Source of the DNA: Eopsaltria australis
Lineage: Eukaryota > Chordata > Aves > Passeriformes > Petroicidae
NCBI GenBank assembly: GCA_034509425.1
Contig: JAVTVJ010000820.1
Span: 1-64,000 of the forward strand
Length of the DNA stretch: 64,000 nucleotides
Direction of reading: 5' to 3'
The notes under the pieces were generated by a model. That model was not told the origin of the DNA, searched no databases, and worked only from the letters and a program-made list of their open reading frames with translations. A program made the translations under genes and the position numbers. Shown piece after piece: positions 9,096 through 24,100 of the stretch; the first letter of the stretch is position 1, and every line of letters begins with the position of its first letter.

Positions 9096-11389
9096 TTGGG
9101 CGCCTGTAACAACCTCAAAACCATGTTGGAAAGGCAAAGAACAGATTTATTTCCTTACCCCACTGCGCAGAGGAGGCCAAAGGAGATGATGGGCAGAGAA
9201 GCACAATTGGGAACATTGTCCCCCTTAGGCTCAGTCCTTGCTGGCAGGCCTCCTCTTTACACCAATGCTGTGATCTCCCTGTGCTTTTTGTGGTCTCTGA
9301 GCTTTGATTTTTCTCTCTCCCCAAACAGGGAGCTCAACCATGTCTGTGACAGGGCCTCCAAGTCTCTTCAAACACCGGCGTTGTCTCTACACAGAGATTC
9401 TGCTTCTCCAAACACAGCATAAAGCAGCAGGCGGCATCATTTACGGTTTTTCCCTCACTGATACTGTCCAGGCCTTGCCATTCCTAGTGTCAAGGCCACT
9501 TGATCGAACTTATAATCACCCTCCTCATTCTTCTGCTTTAAACCCTTTCCCCCAAACCCAACCCATTTCTAATGAAATACCCTTTCACAGACGCATCACC
9601 AGGGTGACAAAAGTGCTCAGTGCTGGGCAGCGCTGAGTTCCCTTTGGACACACTTGGAGCTGACTCTGTCAGACATGGAAGGAGCCTCTGGATTCTTGTC
9701 CCAGAGCCCATTCCTGCAGCCTTCTGCCCAAGTTTCCAAACCTCACCACTTTTATACAAGAGGGAAGGTCCATCACTCTCTGAAAAACAATTAGCTGAAT
9801 AACATTTTTAACAGCCACACAGTGGTCCAGCCTTAAGACAGGAATGAATGGTACTTTTGATAACCTAAGGAAAAAGGATATTAGTGGTCCCCCAGCAAAG
9901 AGGGGATTTTCCTGACGTCCCCCTTGAAAGAGGAGCTGTCTCTGGACCTGAATGACCTATTGCTGCCCACCTGGACACAGTTGGTGGCAACACCTTTTTG
10001 GGGGTTCTACAAGTCCTGGTGCTTGAACATTAGAAAGAGTCCACAGTTCTTTGACTGTCCCTGTGTCACCCAGAACATCTATCTGACCTCTCAGAGCAAG
10101 GCAACATCTGCACCCTGATCACTTCAGTTCCATCCCTGCATTTGTTGCAAAGTCTTTGCTTGCGCCTCACTCAGCACCAGTCTGAGTGGTGACATTGGCC
10201 TGGACAGGAAGAGACCGTGTCCCATCCCAGTGGATAAGTCTAGGAGATAAGGGCTGAAGTATGCATTGCAAACCCGGAGAGCCGTCTGGCCCTGGAGCCA
10301 CCCCAGTCTCCTGGATGTGTTGGGTGTGGCTGAGATGCAATTGATGTTCCCTGCAGCAGCCCTGGCAGGGCTGTGCTCTGCGCTGGGAGTTGCAAAGGTG
10401 CCGGTCACACTCCAGGCTTTGGCTCCTGCTCAACAGTGCTCACACAGCATCAGTGCTGTCTCTCCAACTTTGCCTTCCCCATTAGGAGCTGGAGGGTGAC
10501 AAGATCCTGGGAGTGGATCACACAGTTGACCCAAATGGAGTAAAAGGGATAATCCATGCCATAAGACATGAGCTCAAACACAACAGCTAAGGAAAGTAGA
10601 AACAAGGGTGGGCATTTCTTATTTGCAATGTTTGCCTTCAAGGAACTCCCCTACATGTGGTCATGCCCTGCTTCCTGGGAAGTGGCCAGACACAACCTTC
10701 TGATTGAAAGTAGAGCATAAGAATTTGGTGTTTTTTCCAGCTTATTACTGCATAAACAACCTTTTGCTTTTGCAAACATTCAAATCTTCATATTCAAGCT
10801 GTTTTCCTTCTAATTTTCTCCTCCCTGTTCATCTCGGAAGGGGGAGTGATAGAGTGGCTTGGAGAGCTCTGGCCTTCCAGCCAAGACCGACCTAGCATTG
10901 CTGGTAATAACAACCAAGGATTGTCAGTAAGAACATGTGGTGAGAAAGATCAGCATGTGGCTGGAGAAGGGACCCTACAGAGGTAGGGGAAGCACTTTTC
11001 TGGGAGAATCATCATTGCTGTGTCTCCTGGAGAGCAGCAAAACCCAGCAGAGGGCAAGAGCAGGAATGAGGTGGAGAAACAGGCATGGACTGTTGACAGA
11101 AGGCTGACCCAGTAGAGAGGAATCAAGACACATCACGTGCCTGCATGGAATGCCACCAGACCATGATCCAAGCACACTGACTGCACTGATGTGTTTATAT
11201 CCTGGAAATTCTTGTTCCTTTCATCTGGGCCCTAAAAGAAATCTTCATCGAGGAATGCACGTGGCAGAAACCAGGAAATGAAAAGGCAGCAGTGCAGGAA
11301 ACCAGGACACAGCCCCTACCATTACCTGGGATGGTTTGCGTTTGAGATGAGCCGTTAGAAAATTATTACTTCCAGACAGGTGCCTCTGT
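9096..11389 (+). other. BK2-BK3 spacer
   Basis: Carries the full ancestral spacer: no solo LTR near 9975, and the 189-bp piece (about 10398-10586) that is deleted in the BK4-BK5, BK7-BK8 and BK10-BK11 spacers. About 10820-10930 resembles the gag leader region of the ERV insert. No gene. Confidence 0.6.
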
Positions 11390-11478
11390 GCCTGAGGCAG
11401 TGTAGGATTGCTATAAAAGGCAGCCCAAGTCTCTGCTCTCTCATCCACTTCTCTCACCTCCTTCTCCTCAGGGATTAG
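11390..11478 (+). promoter_or_regulatory. BK3 core promoter and untranslated exon 1
   Basis: GCCTGAGGC 11390-11398, TATAAAA 11412-11418, exon 1 end 11478 (GATTAG before GTGAGT). The preceding 230 bp match the other MSCC-type genes closely. Confidence 0.8.
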
Positions 11479-11814
11479 GTGAGTGCAAAGCCCCTTCTCC
11501 TCCTCCTCCTCCTCCTACTTTTGCTGCTTCAAGACCAGCTCTTTCCTGGCTGTAGGTCTCAGCTGACAGGGGCTGTCAGAGTCCAGGGCTGGGAGCTGCT
11601 TCTGCTGGGAGAGGGCAGGGGAGAGAAGGTCTTGTGCAGACAGAGAGAAGCTGGGACTCGGCTGATGTGTTTTCTGGGCTTGGAGCTTAGCAGTGCAATG
11701 TGGGCCAGGAGGTGCCTTGTCTGCGGGGTGTTTGGGTGCAGAGCTGCTTCTCATGTGTCCTCATTTTTTCTTCTCTGCTGCCCTGTGTGCCAGGTGCACC
11801 TGTGACCCCAAGCC

Positions 11815-12120
11815 ATGTCCTGCTGCAAGCCCTGCGACCCTTGCTGCCAGCCCTGTGGCCCCTGCCCGCTGGCCAACAGCTGCAATGAGTGCTGTGTCAG
11901 GCAGTGCCAGAGCTCCACCGTGGCCATTGAGCCGCCTGCTGTGGTGGTGACCCTGCCCGGCCCCATCCTCAGCTCCTTCCCACAGAACACCGTGGTGGGA
12001 TCCTCCACCTCCGCTGCTGTTGGCAGCATCCTCAGCTGTGGTGGAGTGCCCATCAACTCTGGGGGCTTTGACATCTCCTGCATCACCAACTGCTATGGCA
12101 ACAGATGCCGTCCCTGCTAA
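11815..12120 (+). CDS. Feather-type beta-keratin BK3 (MSCCKPCD head)
   Basis: 101 residues, 16 Cys. Head [11 protein letters not shown], core flank [14 protein letters not shown], then [15 protein letters not shown] and tail [10 protein letters not shown]. The encoded protein is identical to BK9. Intron 11479-11793; exon 1 ends GATTAG rather than the common GAATCAG. AATAAA 12411-12416. First gene of tandem unit 1, with an ERV-derived insert starting about 640 bp after its stop. BK3, BK6 and BK9 occupy the same place in successive units, so they are segmental-duplication paralogues. Confidence 0.96.
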   Translation: MSCCKPCDPCCQPCGPCPLANSCNECCVRQCQSSTVAIEPPAVVVTLPGPILSSFPQNTVVGSSTSAAVGSILSCGGVPINSGGFDISCITNCYGNRCRPC

Positions 12121-12752
12121 GGCTGCTGGCAATATCTTTAGACAAGAACCTCCAAGACCTCAGAACATGGTGCTGGAATGAAGATGGAAGTTTTGGAATA
12201 TTACATTTATGCTGCTAGCTTCCAGTTGCCTTCTGCCCCTCTCTTCCCTTTTTCTTCCTTTCCTTTCCTGTCCATACCAATTTAATGCCAGCCTGTTGGC
12301 TTCTCTCCCTCAGTCCCTCTGCCCTCCAGGCAGGCAGACATTCCCATTGCACCTTAGGGACTGCTCCGGGTGCCCTCTGTGAGCCTCCTCCTTTTTTCTT
12401 CTTTAGACTCAATAAAGTTGTTTTGCATCCAAGCCTTAGCCTCTGATTCTCTTTTCATCTGTGGCAACTTCTTCCAGGAAGCTGAGGAGAAAACATTGAG
12501 AATGCAAGGGCAGGACTCCCTGCAGTAGATTTAACTTTTTGCCTTTTCCATTGGAGCGGACAAACACATCCCTGGCTACAGCAAAGAAATGACTGTCAGG
12601 TCGATGCCGGCAGGGGATGGGAATCAGCAATGCCTGGGGATAGCCCACAACCTCCTCTCTTCCAACACCGCCCTCATGTTTAATGTTCAGCCCAGCTTCT
12701 GTCCTGACAGGAAGGACTGAGGGGTTTCACAGGTTAGGACTGCTATCAGGCA

Positions 12753-15065
<2,313 letters not shown>

Positions 15066-15372
15066 TTCCCAACCTTCCTGCTGCCACCTCCCAGGCACGG
15101 TCAAATGCTTATCTCCACATGCCTCATTCTCTTTGACAGCATCATTTTCCCATAGCTCATGGGTCAGGACAAGGGCCAGCGAGGCCATCCAGAGAGCAAT
15201 AAGAATCCTGTAACCTGAAAGCTTCTCCATGAGGCAGGAGCAAGGACCCTGGGAAACAGCTCAGTGTTCCAAGGCTGCCTGGAGGTGGCATCAAAGGGAT
15301 GGCCAGGGTTTGGGATTGTCCTCGGTATTACCCGGGTGCCATGGATCTCTCCAGGTCGCCACGGATAATGGA

Positions 15373-15748
15373 GGCTGAGTGTGTGTGAGTGGCTGGCACT
15401 GCTGGGCAGGGAAGTCCCTCCGGGGCTTGGAATGGCTGGGCTGAGCCGTCAGCTGAGGCCCAGCTGTGCACACACACCCAGGGGCACTGACACATTGCCA
15501 GCCTGCCCAGGAGTGCACAGAGATGAACCCAGACGCACAGAGCCCAGCAGATGGGCACAGGCACACGGCCAGGGGGGTTGCACACAAGTGCTGTGCCCTG
15601 GGCACAACCATCCCCGTGCAGGCCAGAGGCTCTCAGGGGGTGTTCCCACGAGTGCACAGGCACAGGCATGTGCAGATACTGGCACACACTGGGGCACAGC
15701 CACACTGCCATGCACATTATTGCAGGGGAGCACATGGGGCAGAGGCCA
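15373..15748 (+). repeat. CAC-rich upstream block, BK4
   Basis: Same block as at 6701, 1,401 bp before the BK4 ATG. Begins GTGTGTGAGTGGC with one base different. Confidence 0.65.
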
Positions 15749-16291
15749 TAGGAAGGGATGTGAGTGAGGAGTTGCTGGAGTGCTCCCAGCCAGAGTAGGG
15801 ACAAGGCCACTCCAAGCAGGACAGATGCTCAGGCAGCAGTTCTACAGAAGTGTCATGCACTGTGAAGGCCAAGGAGGAGAGCAAAGTGGTTTTATCTGGA
15901 GGACAAGTCACATAGGGGAGCCACTGGGTGATGAGCCAGAAACAGGAGGTCAAGGAGCTGATATGACCCTTCCAGTCAGCAAGAAATTAGAAACAATCTG
16001 GCAGCATTATATATCTCCACCAGAGTATCCCAGGTGTGCATCGCATGCCTCCTCTGGATCCAGTGGTACTTAATTTGCGTCTTGTGCACACACTGACACA
16101 TCCTTACCCACACAAATCCTGGAATCTCGCATATCAACACTCAGAAGTGTTTCTCATTAGAATGATGAAAGCCAGGAAATGCAAAGTCATTGTAGAGGGA
16201 CAGAGTGACTCATGACATACCATACCCAGAGATGTTTCCATTCATTGGGATGATGCAGGAAAATTGTCACTTATGCAGCATGGACTCTGAG

Positions 16292-16380
16292 GCCTGAGGC
16301 ACTGTGGGGCCAGGATAAAAGACAGCCTAAATGGTGGTTCTCTCAACCACTTCCGTCATCTCCTTCCCTTTGGAAAACAG
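16292..16380 (+). promoter_or_regulatory. BK4 core promoter and untranslated exon 1
   Basis: GCCTGAGGC 16292-16300; unlike its siblings this copy has the perfect three-base spacer. GATAAAAG 16314-16321, exon 1 end 16380, AP-1 site TGACTCA 16206-16212. Confidence 0.75.
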
Positions 16381-16773
16381 GTGAGTTGGAAGCCCCTCTG
16401 TCCTCCACCCTACTCACAAAAAAATTGAACTTTCCAGCCCTTCTTCCTGCTCCTTGTTCTTCTGGGAGTGCTCTCCCATGGTGGGGGTGGTGTGGGCAGA
16501 GGAGAGACTGTGTGTTCTGGCCAGAGGCTGAGGCTGGCCTGAGGTGCTTCTTTTCATCCAGGTTAGGCAGGAGCAAGGCTGGGCGTGGCTGAGCTCTGAA
16601 GGACAGTGCTGGGCTCAGGCAAAGGATGCCCAGTTTGTGCCTGCACAGCCTGGAGCTGCACAGGCAGCAGGGGCCTTGTGTTGCTGGGGGTGCCTTGCGG
16701 GCTGTGTCTCAGCTGTGCGTGTGCTCTGCTTCCTCCCTGCCCTCTGTGCCAGGTGCAGCGCCAGGCTCGAGAC

Positions 16774-17100
16774 ATGTCGTGCCCTGAGAAGTGCCAGCAG
16801 TGCCAGCCCTGCAACCCTTGCTGCCAGCCCTGCGGCCCCTGCCCGCTGGCCAACAGCTGCAATGAGTGCTGTGTCAGGCAGTGCCAGAGCTCCACCGTCG
16901 TCATTGAGCCTCCTGCTGTGCTGGTGACCCTGCCCGGCCCCATCCTCAGCTCCTTCCCACAGAACACCGTGGTGGGATCCTCCACCTCTGCTGCCGTTGG
17001 CAGCATCCTCAGCAGCGATGGAGTGCCCATCAGCTCTGGGGGCTTTGACATCTCCTGCATCACCCGCGGTTATGGTGAAAGATGTTGTCGTCCCTGCTAA
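16774..17100 (+). CDS. Feather-type beta-keratin BK4 (MSCPEK head)
   Basis: 108 residues, 16 Cys; predicted protein identical to BK7 and different from BK2 only by Asn in LANSC. Same parts in order: [10 protein letters not shown] head, [10 protein letters not shown], beta core, [21 protein letters not shown] tail. Exon 1 ends at 16380, intron 16381-16752, AATAAA 17394-17399. Second gene of tandem unit 1. The 5' region carries the subfamily's CAC-rich block and an AP-1 type site, and a CR1 LINE fragment lies 460 bp past the stop. Confidence 0.96.
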   Translation: MSCPEKCQQCQPCNPCCQPCGPCPLANSCNECCVRQCQSSTVVIEPPAVLVTLPGPILSSFPQNTVVGSSTSAAVGSILSSDGVPISSGGFDISCITRGYGERCCRPC

Positions 17101-17557
17101 AGATGCTGTTGCCAACGTCCTTGAGCAAGAACCTCCAAGACCTCAGAACATGGTGCTGGAATGAAGACCGAATTTTAGGAGACTGGATTTAGACTTCTTG
17201 GCTATTAGTTCCTTCTTCTCCTTTGTCTTTGCCCTTCCCTTCCTTCCCTGTCAAAACCACTGAATGCCAGCCTAGGGGGACCATCCTCCCTTCCCCCCTC
17301 TCTCTGCAGGCCAGGCAGACATATACTACTACTGCATCTTCTTGGCTGCTTCCGACATTGTCTCTGGCCTACCCCCTTTTCTTCCTTAGACTCAATAAAG
17401 TTGTTTTGCATTCAAACCTTGGCCTGTGATTCCTTGTTCTTCCTATGACAACTCTTCCAGTCACCTCAGGAGAAAGTAGGAAAAACAGAGAACAAGACTC
17501 AGAGCTATGAATTTTCCTTGTGCCCTTTCCCTTGGAGCTGACAAAGACATCGCTGAC

Positions 17558-17765
17558 AGTGAGGGTGTTGAGGTGCTGAAAGAAGTCACCCAGGGAAATT
17601 CTAGGTTTCTCATTCCTGGAAGTGTTCAAGGCAAGATTGCTCTGGACTTTGAGCCACTTGGTTTGGTGGATGCAGTCAAAGCCTGTTTCACGTGGTGGCT
17701 GTGGATTTGCAAATGAAGTAAATGTTGTTTACGTTCCCTTCCATCCTAAGTGTACGAGTCTACAC
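17558..17765 (+). mobile_element. CR1 LINE 3'-end fragment after BK4
   Basis: Same insertion as at 8886; the 3' end reads TCCCTTCCATCCTAAG. Confidence 0.7.
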
Positions 17766-19872
17766 AATTGGGCGCCTGTAACAACCTCAAAACCATGTTG
17801 GAAAGGCAAAGAACAGATTTATTTCCTTACCCCACTGCGCAGAGGAAGCCAAAGGAGATGATGGGCAGAGAAGCACGATTGAGAACATTGTCCCCCTTAG
17901 GCTCAGTCCTTGCTGGCAGGCCTCCTCTTTACACCAATGCTGTGATCTCCCTGTGCTTTTTGTGGTCTCTGAGCTTTGATTTTTCTCTCTCCCCCAACAG
18001 GGAGCTCAACCATGTCCGTGACAGGGCCCCCAAGTCTCTTCAAACACCGGCGTTGTCTCTACACAGAGATTCTGCTTCTCCAAACACAGCATAAAGCAGC
18101 AGTCGGCATCATTTACGGTTTTTCCCTCACTGATACTCTCCAGGCCTTGCCATTCCTAGTGGCAAGGCCACTTGATCGAACTTATAATCACCCTCCTCAT
18201 TCTTCTGCTTTTAACCCTTTCCCCCAAACCCAACCCATTTCTAATGAAATACCCTTTCACAGATGCATCACCAGGGTGACAAAAGTGCTCAGTGCTGGGC
18301 AGCGCTGAGTTCCCTTCGGACACACTTGGAGCTGACTGTGTCAGACATGGCAGGAGCGACTGGACTCTTGTCCCAGAGCCCATTCCTGCAGCCTTCTGCC
18401 CAAGTTTCCAAACCTCACCACTTTTATACAAGAGGGAAGGTCCATCACTCTCTGAAAAACAATTAGCTGAATAACATTTTTAACAGCCACACAGCAGTCC
18501 AGCCTTAAGACAGGAATGAATGGTACTTTTGATAACCTAAGGAAAAAGGATATTAGTGGTCCCCCAGCAAAGAGGGGATTTTCCTGTCGTCCCCCTTGAA
18601 AGAGGAGCTGTCTCTGGACCTGAATGACCTATTGCTGCCCACCTTGACACAGTTGGTGGCAACACCATTTTTGGGGGTTCTACAAGTCCTGGTGCTTGAA
18701 CATTAGAAAGAGTCCACAGCTCTTTGACTGTCCCTGTGCCACCCAGAACATCTATCTGACCTCTCAGAGCAAGGCAACATCTGCACCCTGATCACTTCAG
18801 TTCCATCCCTGCATTTGTTGCAAAGTCTTTGCTTGCGCCTCACTCAGCACCAGTCTGAGTGGTGACATTGGCCTGGAGAGGATGAGACCGTGTCCATCCC
18901 AGTGGATAAGTCTAGGAGATAAGGGCTGAAGTGTGCATCGCAAACACGGAGAGCGGTCTGGCCCTGGAGCCACGCCAGTCTCCTGGATGTGTTGGGTGTG
19001 GCTGAGATGCAATTGATGTTCCCTGCAGCAGCCCTGGCAGGGCTGTGCTCTGCACTGGGAGTTGCAAAGCTAAGGAAAGGAGAAACAAGGGTGGGCATTT
19101 CTTATTTGCAATGTTTGCCTTCAAGGAATACCCCTACATGTGGTCATGCCCTGCTTCCTCGGAAATGGCCAGACTCAACCTTCTGATTGAAAGTAGAGCA
19201 TAAGAATTTGGTGTTTTTTCCAGTTTATTACTGCATAAACAACCTTTTGCTTTTGCAAACATTCAAATCTTCATATTCAAGCTGTTTTCCTTCTAATTTT
19301 CTCTTCCCTGTTCATCTCAGAAGGAGGAGTGCTAGAGTGGCTTGGCGGGCACTGGCCTTCCAGCCAAGACCGACCTAGCATTGCTGGTAATAACAACCAA
19401 GGATTGTCAGTAAGAACATGTGGTGAGAAAGATCAGCATGTGGCTGGAGAAGGGACCCTACAGAGGTAGGGGCAGCACTTTTCTGGGAGAATCATCATTG
19501 CTGTGTCTCCTGGAGAGCAGCAAAACCCAGCAGAGGGCAAGAGCAGGAATGAGGTGGAGAAACAGGCATGGACTGTTGACCAAGGACTTACCCCATAGAG
19601 AGGAATCAAGACACATCATGTGCCTGCATGGAATGCCACCAGACCATGATCCAAGCACTCTGACTGCACTGATGTGTTTATATCCCAGAAATTCTTGTTC
19701 CTCTCATCTGGGCCCTAAAAGAAATCTTCAGATAGGAACACAACCAGCAGAAACCAGGAAATGAAAAGGCAGCAGTGCAGGAAACCAGGACACAGCCCCT
19801 ACCATTACCTGTGACGGTTTGCGTTTGAGATGAGCCGTTAGAAAATTATTACTTCCAGACATGTGCCTCTGT
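17766..19872 (+). other. BK4-BK5 spacer
   Basis: Follows the BK2-BK3 spacer closely but lacks the 189-bp piece (GTTGCAAAGCTAAGG junction near 19070). No gene. Confidence 0.6.
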
Positions 19873-19961
19873 GCCTGAGGCAGTGCAGGACTGCTATAAA
19901 AGGCAGCCCAAGTCTCTGCTCTCTCATCCACTTCTCTCACCTCCTTCTCCTCAGGAATCAG
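19873..19961 (+). promoter_or_regulatory. BK5 core promoter and untranslated exon 1
   Basis: GCCTGAGGC 19873-19881, TATAAAA 19895-19901, exon 1 end 19961. Confidence 0.8.
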
Positions 19962-20292
19962 GTGAGTGCAAAGCCTCTTCTTCTCCTCCTGCACCTTGTC
20001 CGGTTTCAAGACCATCCCTTTCCTGGCTGTAGGTGACAGCTGATAGGGGCTGTCCGAGTCCAGGGCTGGAAGCTGCTTCTGCTGGGAGAGGGCAGGGGAG
20101 AGAAGGTCTTGTGCAGACAGAGAGAGGCTGGGACTTGGCTGAGGTGGTTTCTGGGCTTGGAGCTGAGCATTGCAATGTGAGCCAGGAGGTGCCTTATCTG
20201 CTGGGTGTTTGGGTGTAGAGCTGCTTCTCATGTGTCGTCACTTTCTGCTTCTTGCCTTCCCTCTGTGCCAGGTTTACCTGTGACCCCAAGCC

Positions 20293-20598
20293 ATGTCCTG
20301 CTGCAAACCCTGCGACCCTTGCTGCCAGCCCTGCGGCCCCTGCCCACTGGCCAACAGCTGCAATGAGTGCTGTGTCAGGCAGTGCCAGAGCTCCACCGTC
20401 ATCATTGAGCCGCCTGCTGTGGTGGTGACCCTGCCCGGCCCCATCCTCAGCTCCTTCCCACAGAACACCGTGGTGGGATCCTCCACCTCCGCTGCCGTTG
20501 GCAGCATCCTCAGCAGCGATGGAGTGCCCATCAGCTCTGGGGCCTTTGACATCTCCTGCATCACCCGCGGTTATGGTGAAAGATGTCGTCCCTGCTAA
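20293..20598 (+). CDS. Feather-type beta-keratin BK5 (MSCCKPCD head, ERC tail)
   Basis: 101 residues, 14 Cys, the lowest count in the window. It joins an [11 protein letters not shown] head to the [16 protein letters not shown] tail of the MSCPEK genes, and the tail is one Cys shorter (ERCRPC). Unique changes: STVIIEPP (Ile for Ala or Val) and SGAFDISC (Ala for Gly). The 5' leader reads GGTTTACCTG where others have GGTGCACCTG. Intron 19962-20271, AATAAA 20867-20872. Third gene of tandem unit 1. It sits where BK8 and BK11 sit in units 2 and 3, but its head differs from BK8, so the equivalents have been partly replaced. Confidence 0.96.
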   Translation: MSCCKPCDPCCQPCGPCPLANSCNECCVRQCQSSTVIIEPPAVVVTLPGPILSSFPQNTVVGSSTSAAVGSILSSDGVPISSGAFDISCITRGYGERCRPC

Positions 20599-21031
20599 AG
20601 ACAAACACCCTCTGGAAAGAACCTCCAAGACCTCAGAACATGGTGCTGAAATGATAACAATATTTTGGAACCCTGTATTTCGTCCTTTTGGCTGTTAGTT
20701 CCTTCCTCTCCTTTCTCCGCTCTCTTCCCTTTTGTTCCTGTCACCACCAGCTAGTGCCACCTTTGTGGGACCTGTTGGCTCTGTCCCTTCTCTACTCCCT
20801 CTGTAGGCTAGGCAGATGGACTCTCCCACTGCATCTTTGTGGCTGCTCCTTTTTTCCTCTGGACTCAATAAAGTTGTTTTGCATTCAATCCTTGGTCTTT
20901 GGTTTCTCTTTCATTTTATGAGAATTTTTCCAGTCAGCTCAGGAGAAAGTTGGAAAAGCAGAGAGCAGGACTTACAGATACTGATTTTCATTGTGGCCTT
21001 TCCCTTGCAGCTAACAATGACATCCCTCACA

Positions 21032-21185
21032 GTGAGGGTGTTGAGGTTGCTCAGAGAGTTTTCTTCTTATTCCTGGAAGTGTTCAAGGCAATGTTGCTCA
21101 CGGCTTTGAGCCACTTGGTTTGTTGCGAGCAATCCTTGCCCGTGTTTTATGGTATGGGTGGAGCGTTGCATACGAAAAAAATTTC
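21032..21185 (+). mobile_element. CR1 LINE fragment after BK5, 3' end deleted
   Basis: Matches the other CR1 remnants up to the TATGGGTGGAG area, then joins spacer sequence (CGCTCAGTCCTTGC). About 185 bp present after BK2 is missing. Confidence 0.65.
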
Positions 21186-24100
21186 GCTCAGTCCTTGCTG
21201 GCAAGCCTCCTCTTTACACCAGTGCTGTGATCTCCCTGTGCTGTTTGTGGTCTCTGAGCTTTGATGTCTCCCTCTCCCAAAACAGGGAGCTCAACTATGT
21301 CCGTGACAGGGCCTCCAAGTCACTCCAAACACTGGTGTTGTCTCTACACAGAGATTCTGCTTCTCCAAACACAGGATAAAGCAGCAGTAGGCATCCTTTA
21401 TGGTTTTTCCCTCACTGATACTCTCCAGGCCTTGGCATTATCAACTGCAAGGTCACTTGAGTGAACTGACAATCATCCTCCCCATTCTTCTGCTTTATAC
21501 CCCTTCCTATCAGCCCAACCCATTTCTAATGAAATACCCTTTCACAGACGCATCTCCAGGGTGACAAATATGCTCAGTGTTGGGCAGCGCTGAGTTCCCT
21601 TTGGACACACTTGGAGCTGACTCTGTCAGACATGGAAGGAGCCACTGGACTCTTGTCCCAGAGCCCATTCCTGCAGCCTTCTGCCCAAGTTTCCAAACCT
21701 CACCACTTTTATACAAGAGGGAAGGTCCATCACTCTGTGAAAAACAATTAGCTGAGTAACATTTTTAACAGCCACAGAGCGGTCCAGCCTTAAGACAGGA
21801 ATGAATGGTACTTTTGATAACCTAAGGAAAAAGGATATTAGTGGTCCCCCAGCAAAGAGGGGATTTTCCTGACGTCCCCCTTGAAAGAGGAGCTGTCTCT
21901 GGACCTGAATGACCTGTTGCTGCCTTCCTGAACTGTCTTGGGTTAGGCTAGAGGGGTCAAAATCTAGGAAGTGATCTGTGCTGCAGGAAGGAATACAACT
22001 TCCTTCCTCCGAGAGAGAGCCAATGATCAGGTAGTTTTAAGGGTTGATAGGTAGGTAAACCAATTAAAAAGTTGATCTGCCTTTGAAGAAAAAAACTGTA
22101 TATAAGCAGAGACTCTCTAACGCTTTTCTTTTTTGGACTTGTTGCTGCTGTGTGGAGAGGAGCAGCTCCTGCTTCTCTCGCTGGTAAGGCCCCCCCCACC
22201 TCTTTCCGAAGGAGGGATGGGGGGGGGGGAAGCGAGGTTTTACGGCAGTCGTGCCGCTGCAGCCAGGCATGGGGGAGGAACGGTTGGAATCTTCAGCAGA
22301 TACAGCTCAGCCGGTGTGTCAGCTACACAAGAGGGAGAGCCAGGCTCTTCCTCTGGGCCAGGCAAGGACCAGGCCGGACTCCATCCAGCTCGGGCCAGGT
22401 GACCCCTGTCACCCCGGGCCTAAATGGTCCTACCAGGCCAAGCCAGCTTGGCAGAGCCAAGCAGAGAGACTCTTGAGAACGTCTAGCATCTAGCTCGGAC
22501 CTGTTCAAGCAGCCCGGCAAAAAGCACGTGATCCTCACACTGCTGGAGAGAGAGAGACAGAGATTAGCTCTCTCCATGCCTGGACTAAACTCACAGACAC
22601 TCATCCTTCCTCGCAGAGAGAGGAACGAGTGAGGACACTTACATAGTGCAGCGCAGAGACTTTACAGTCAGTGAGGAAAGCAGAAGTGATACTCACAAGG
22701 GGGTGCATGGGAAGTTGCTTCAAGAGTGAAGCTGAAAACTCTTTTGGAGAACCATGGTTGGGGACTGAGCTAATAAATTCTCTGTAATATATGAAGATAT
22801 AGTCCAAAAGAAGATGTGAAGTTCTTATTGCAGCCAATGAACTGAAATACCTAAGTACAGACAAGTAAGTGTTGAAAAAGTAGAGCCTGATGAGAAACTA
22901 GAACCAAGAAAGAGGAGAGGCTGTAACCCAAAGCCCTAGTCCCGGGGAGAATGCTAGAGAACCTGAGTTGTCAAGAGAACCTGTGTTGCTAAGCACAGAA
23001 GAAAAGATTTTCTTTGTTGCTGCAATTGAACTGAGCATCCTTAAAACAGGCACCCTGTGGACTGTTCATAACCCACCCAAGTGGCTGTGGGAAGGCTACT
23101 AGTGTGGGAGAGATCCACCATTAAGCTAGACTTTGCTCTGGGCAGCGGTTAATGGTGAGGCAAAAGACCCATAAAAACTGTATTTTTCTTACAAAAGATC
23201 CATAGTGTAAGCAAAAGAAACTTCTCTCCCTAAATGAACTAGAACAAGAGCTGTTTCTGAAGTAGTAAACTGACTAGAGGTCGAAGTGTTGTCTTTTGTA
23301 TGTTGTCAGGGAGAATGAAATAGAGAAGTAGGGAAGGAGGGGTAGTCTAGGGAGTTTGTTCTGGTTTTTCTTAAGTTTTTTTTCTTTTTCCCTTTGTCTT
23401 AAATATATTAATAAAACTTCTTTGTACTTTATAAAGTTTGAGCCTGCTTTGCCTACTCCTAATCCTTATCTCACAACAAGCAATCAAGTAAATTTAAGTA
23501 AGTGTGCTGGCATTTAGCCACAAACCTAAATAGGCGAACTAAAACCACTACATGAACACAGTTGCTGGGAACACCATTTTTGGGGATTCTACAAGTCCTG
23601 GTGTGCGAACATTGAAAAGAGTCTACAGCTCTTTGACTGTCCCTGTGCCACCCAGAACATCTATCTGACCTCTCAGAGCAAGGCAACATCTGCACCCTGA
23701 TCACTTCAGTTCCATCCCCACATTTGTTGCAAAGTCTTTGCTTGCGCCTCACTCAGCACCAGTCTGAGTGGTGACATTGGCCTGGACAGGACGAGACCGT
23801 GTCCCATCCCAGTGGATAAGTCTAGGAGATAAGGGCTGAAGTGTGCATCGAAAACACGGAGAGCGGTCTGGCCCTGGAGCCACGCCAGTCTCCTGGATGT
23901 GTTGGGTGTGGCTGAGATGCAATTGATGTTCCCTGCAGCAGCCCTGGCAGGGCTGTGCTCTGCGCTGGGAGTTGCAAAGGTGCCGGTAACACTCCAGGAT
24001 TTGACTCCTGCTCAACAGTGCTCACACCGCATCAGTGCTGTCTCTCCAACTTTGCCTTCCCCATTAGGAGCTGGAGGGTGACAAGATCCTGGGAGTGGAT

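Noticed and set aside
22269..22493. 74-codon frame in the 1,619-bp LTR as a real gene
   Set aside because: It begins with ATG and is in both copies, but has no recognised domain, and the copies are segmental duplicates, so conservation is not evidence of function. Kept only as a note in the LTR entry.
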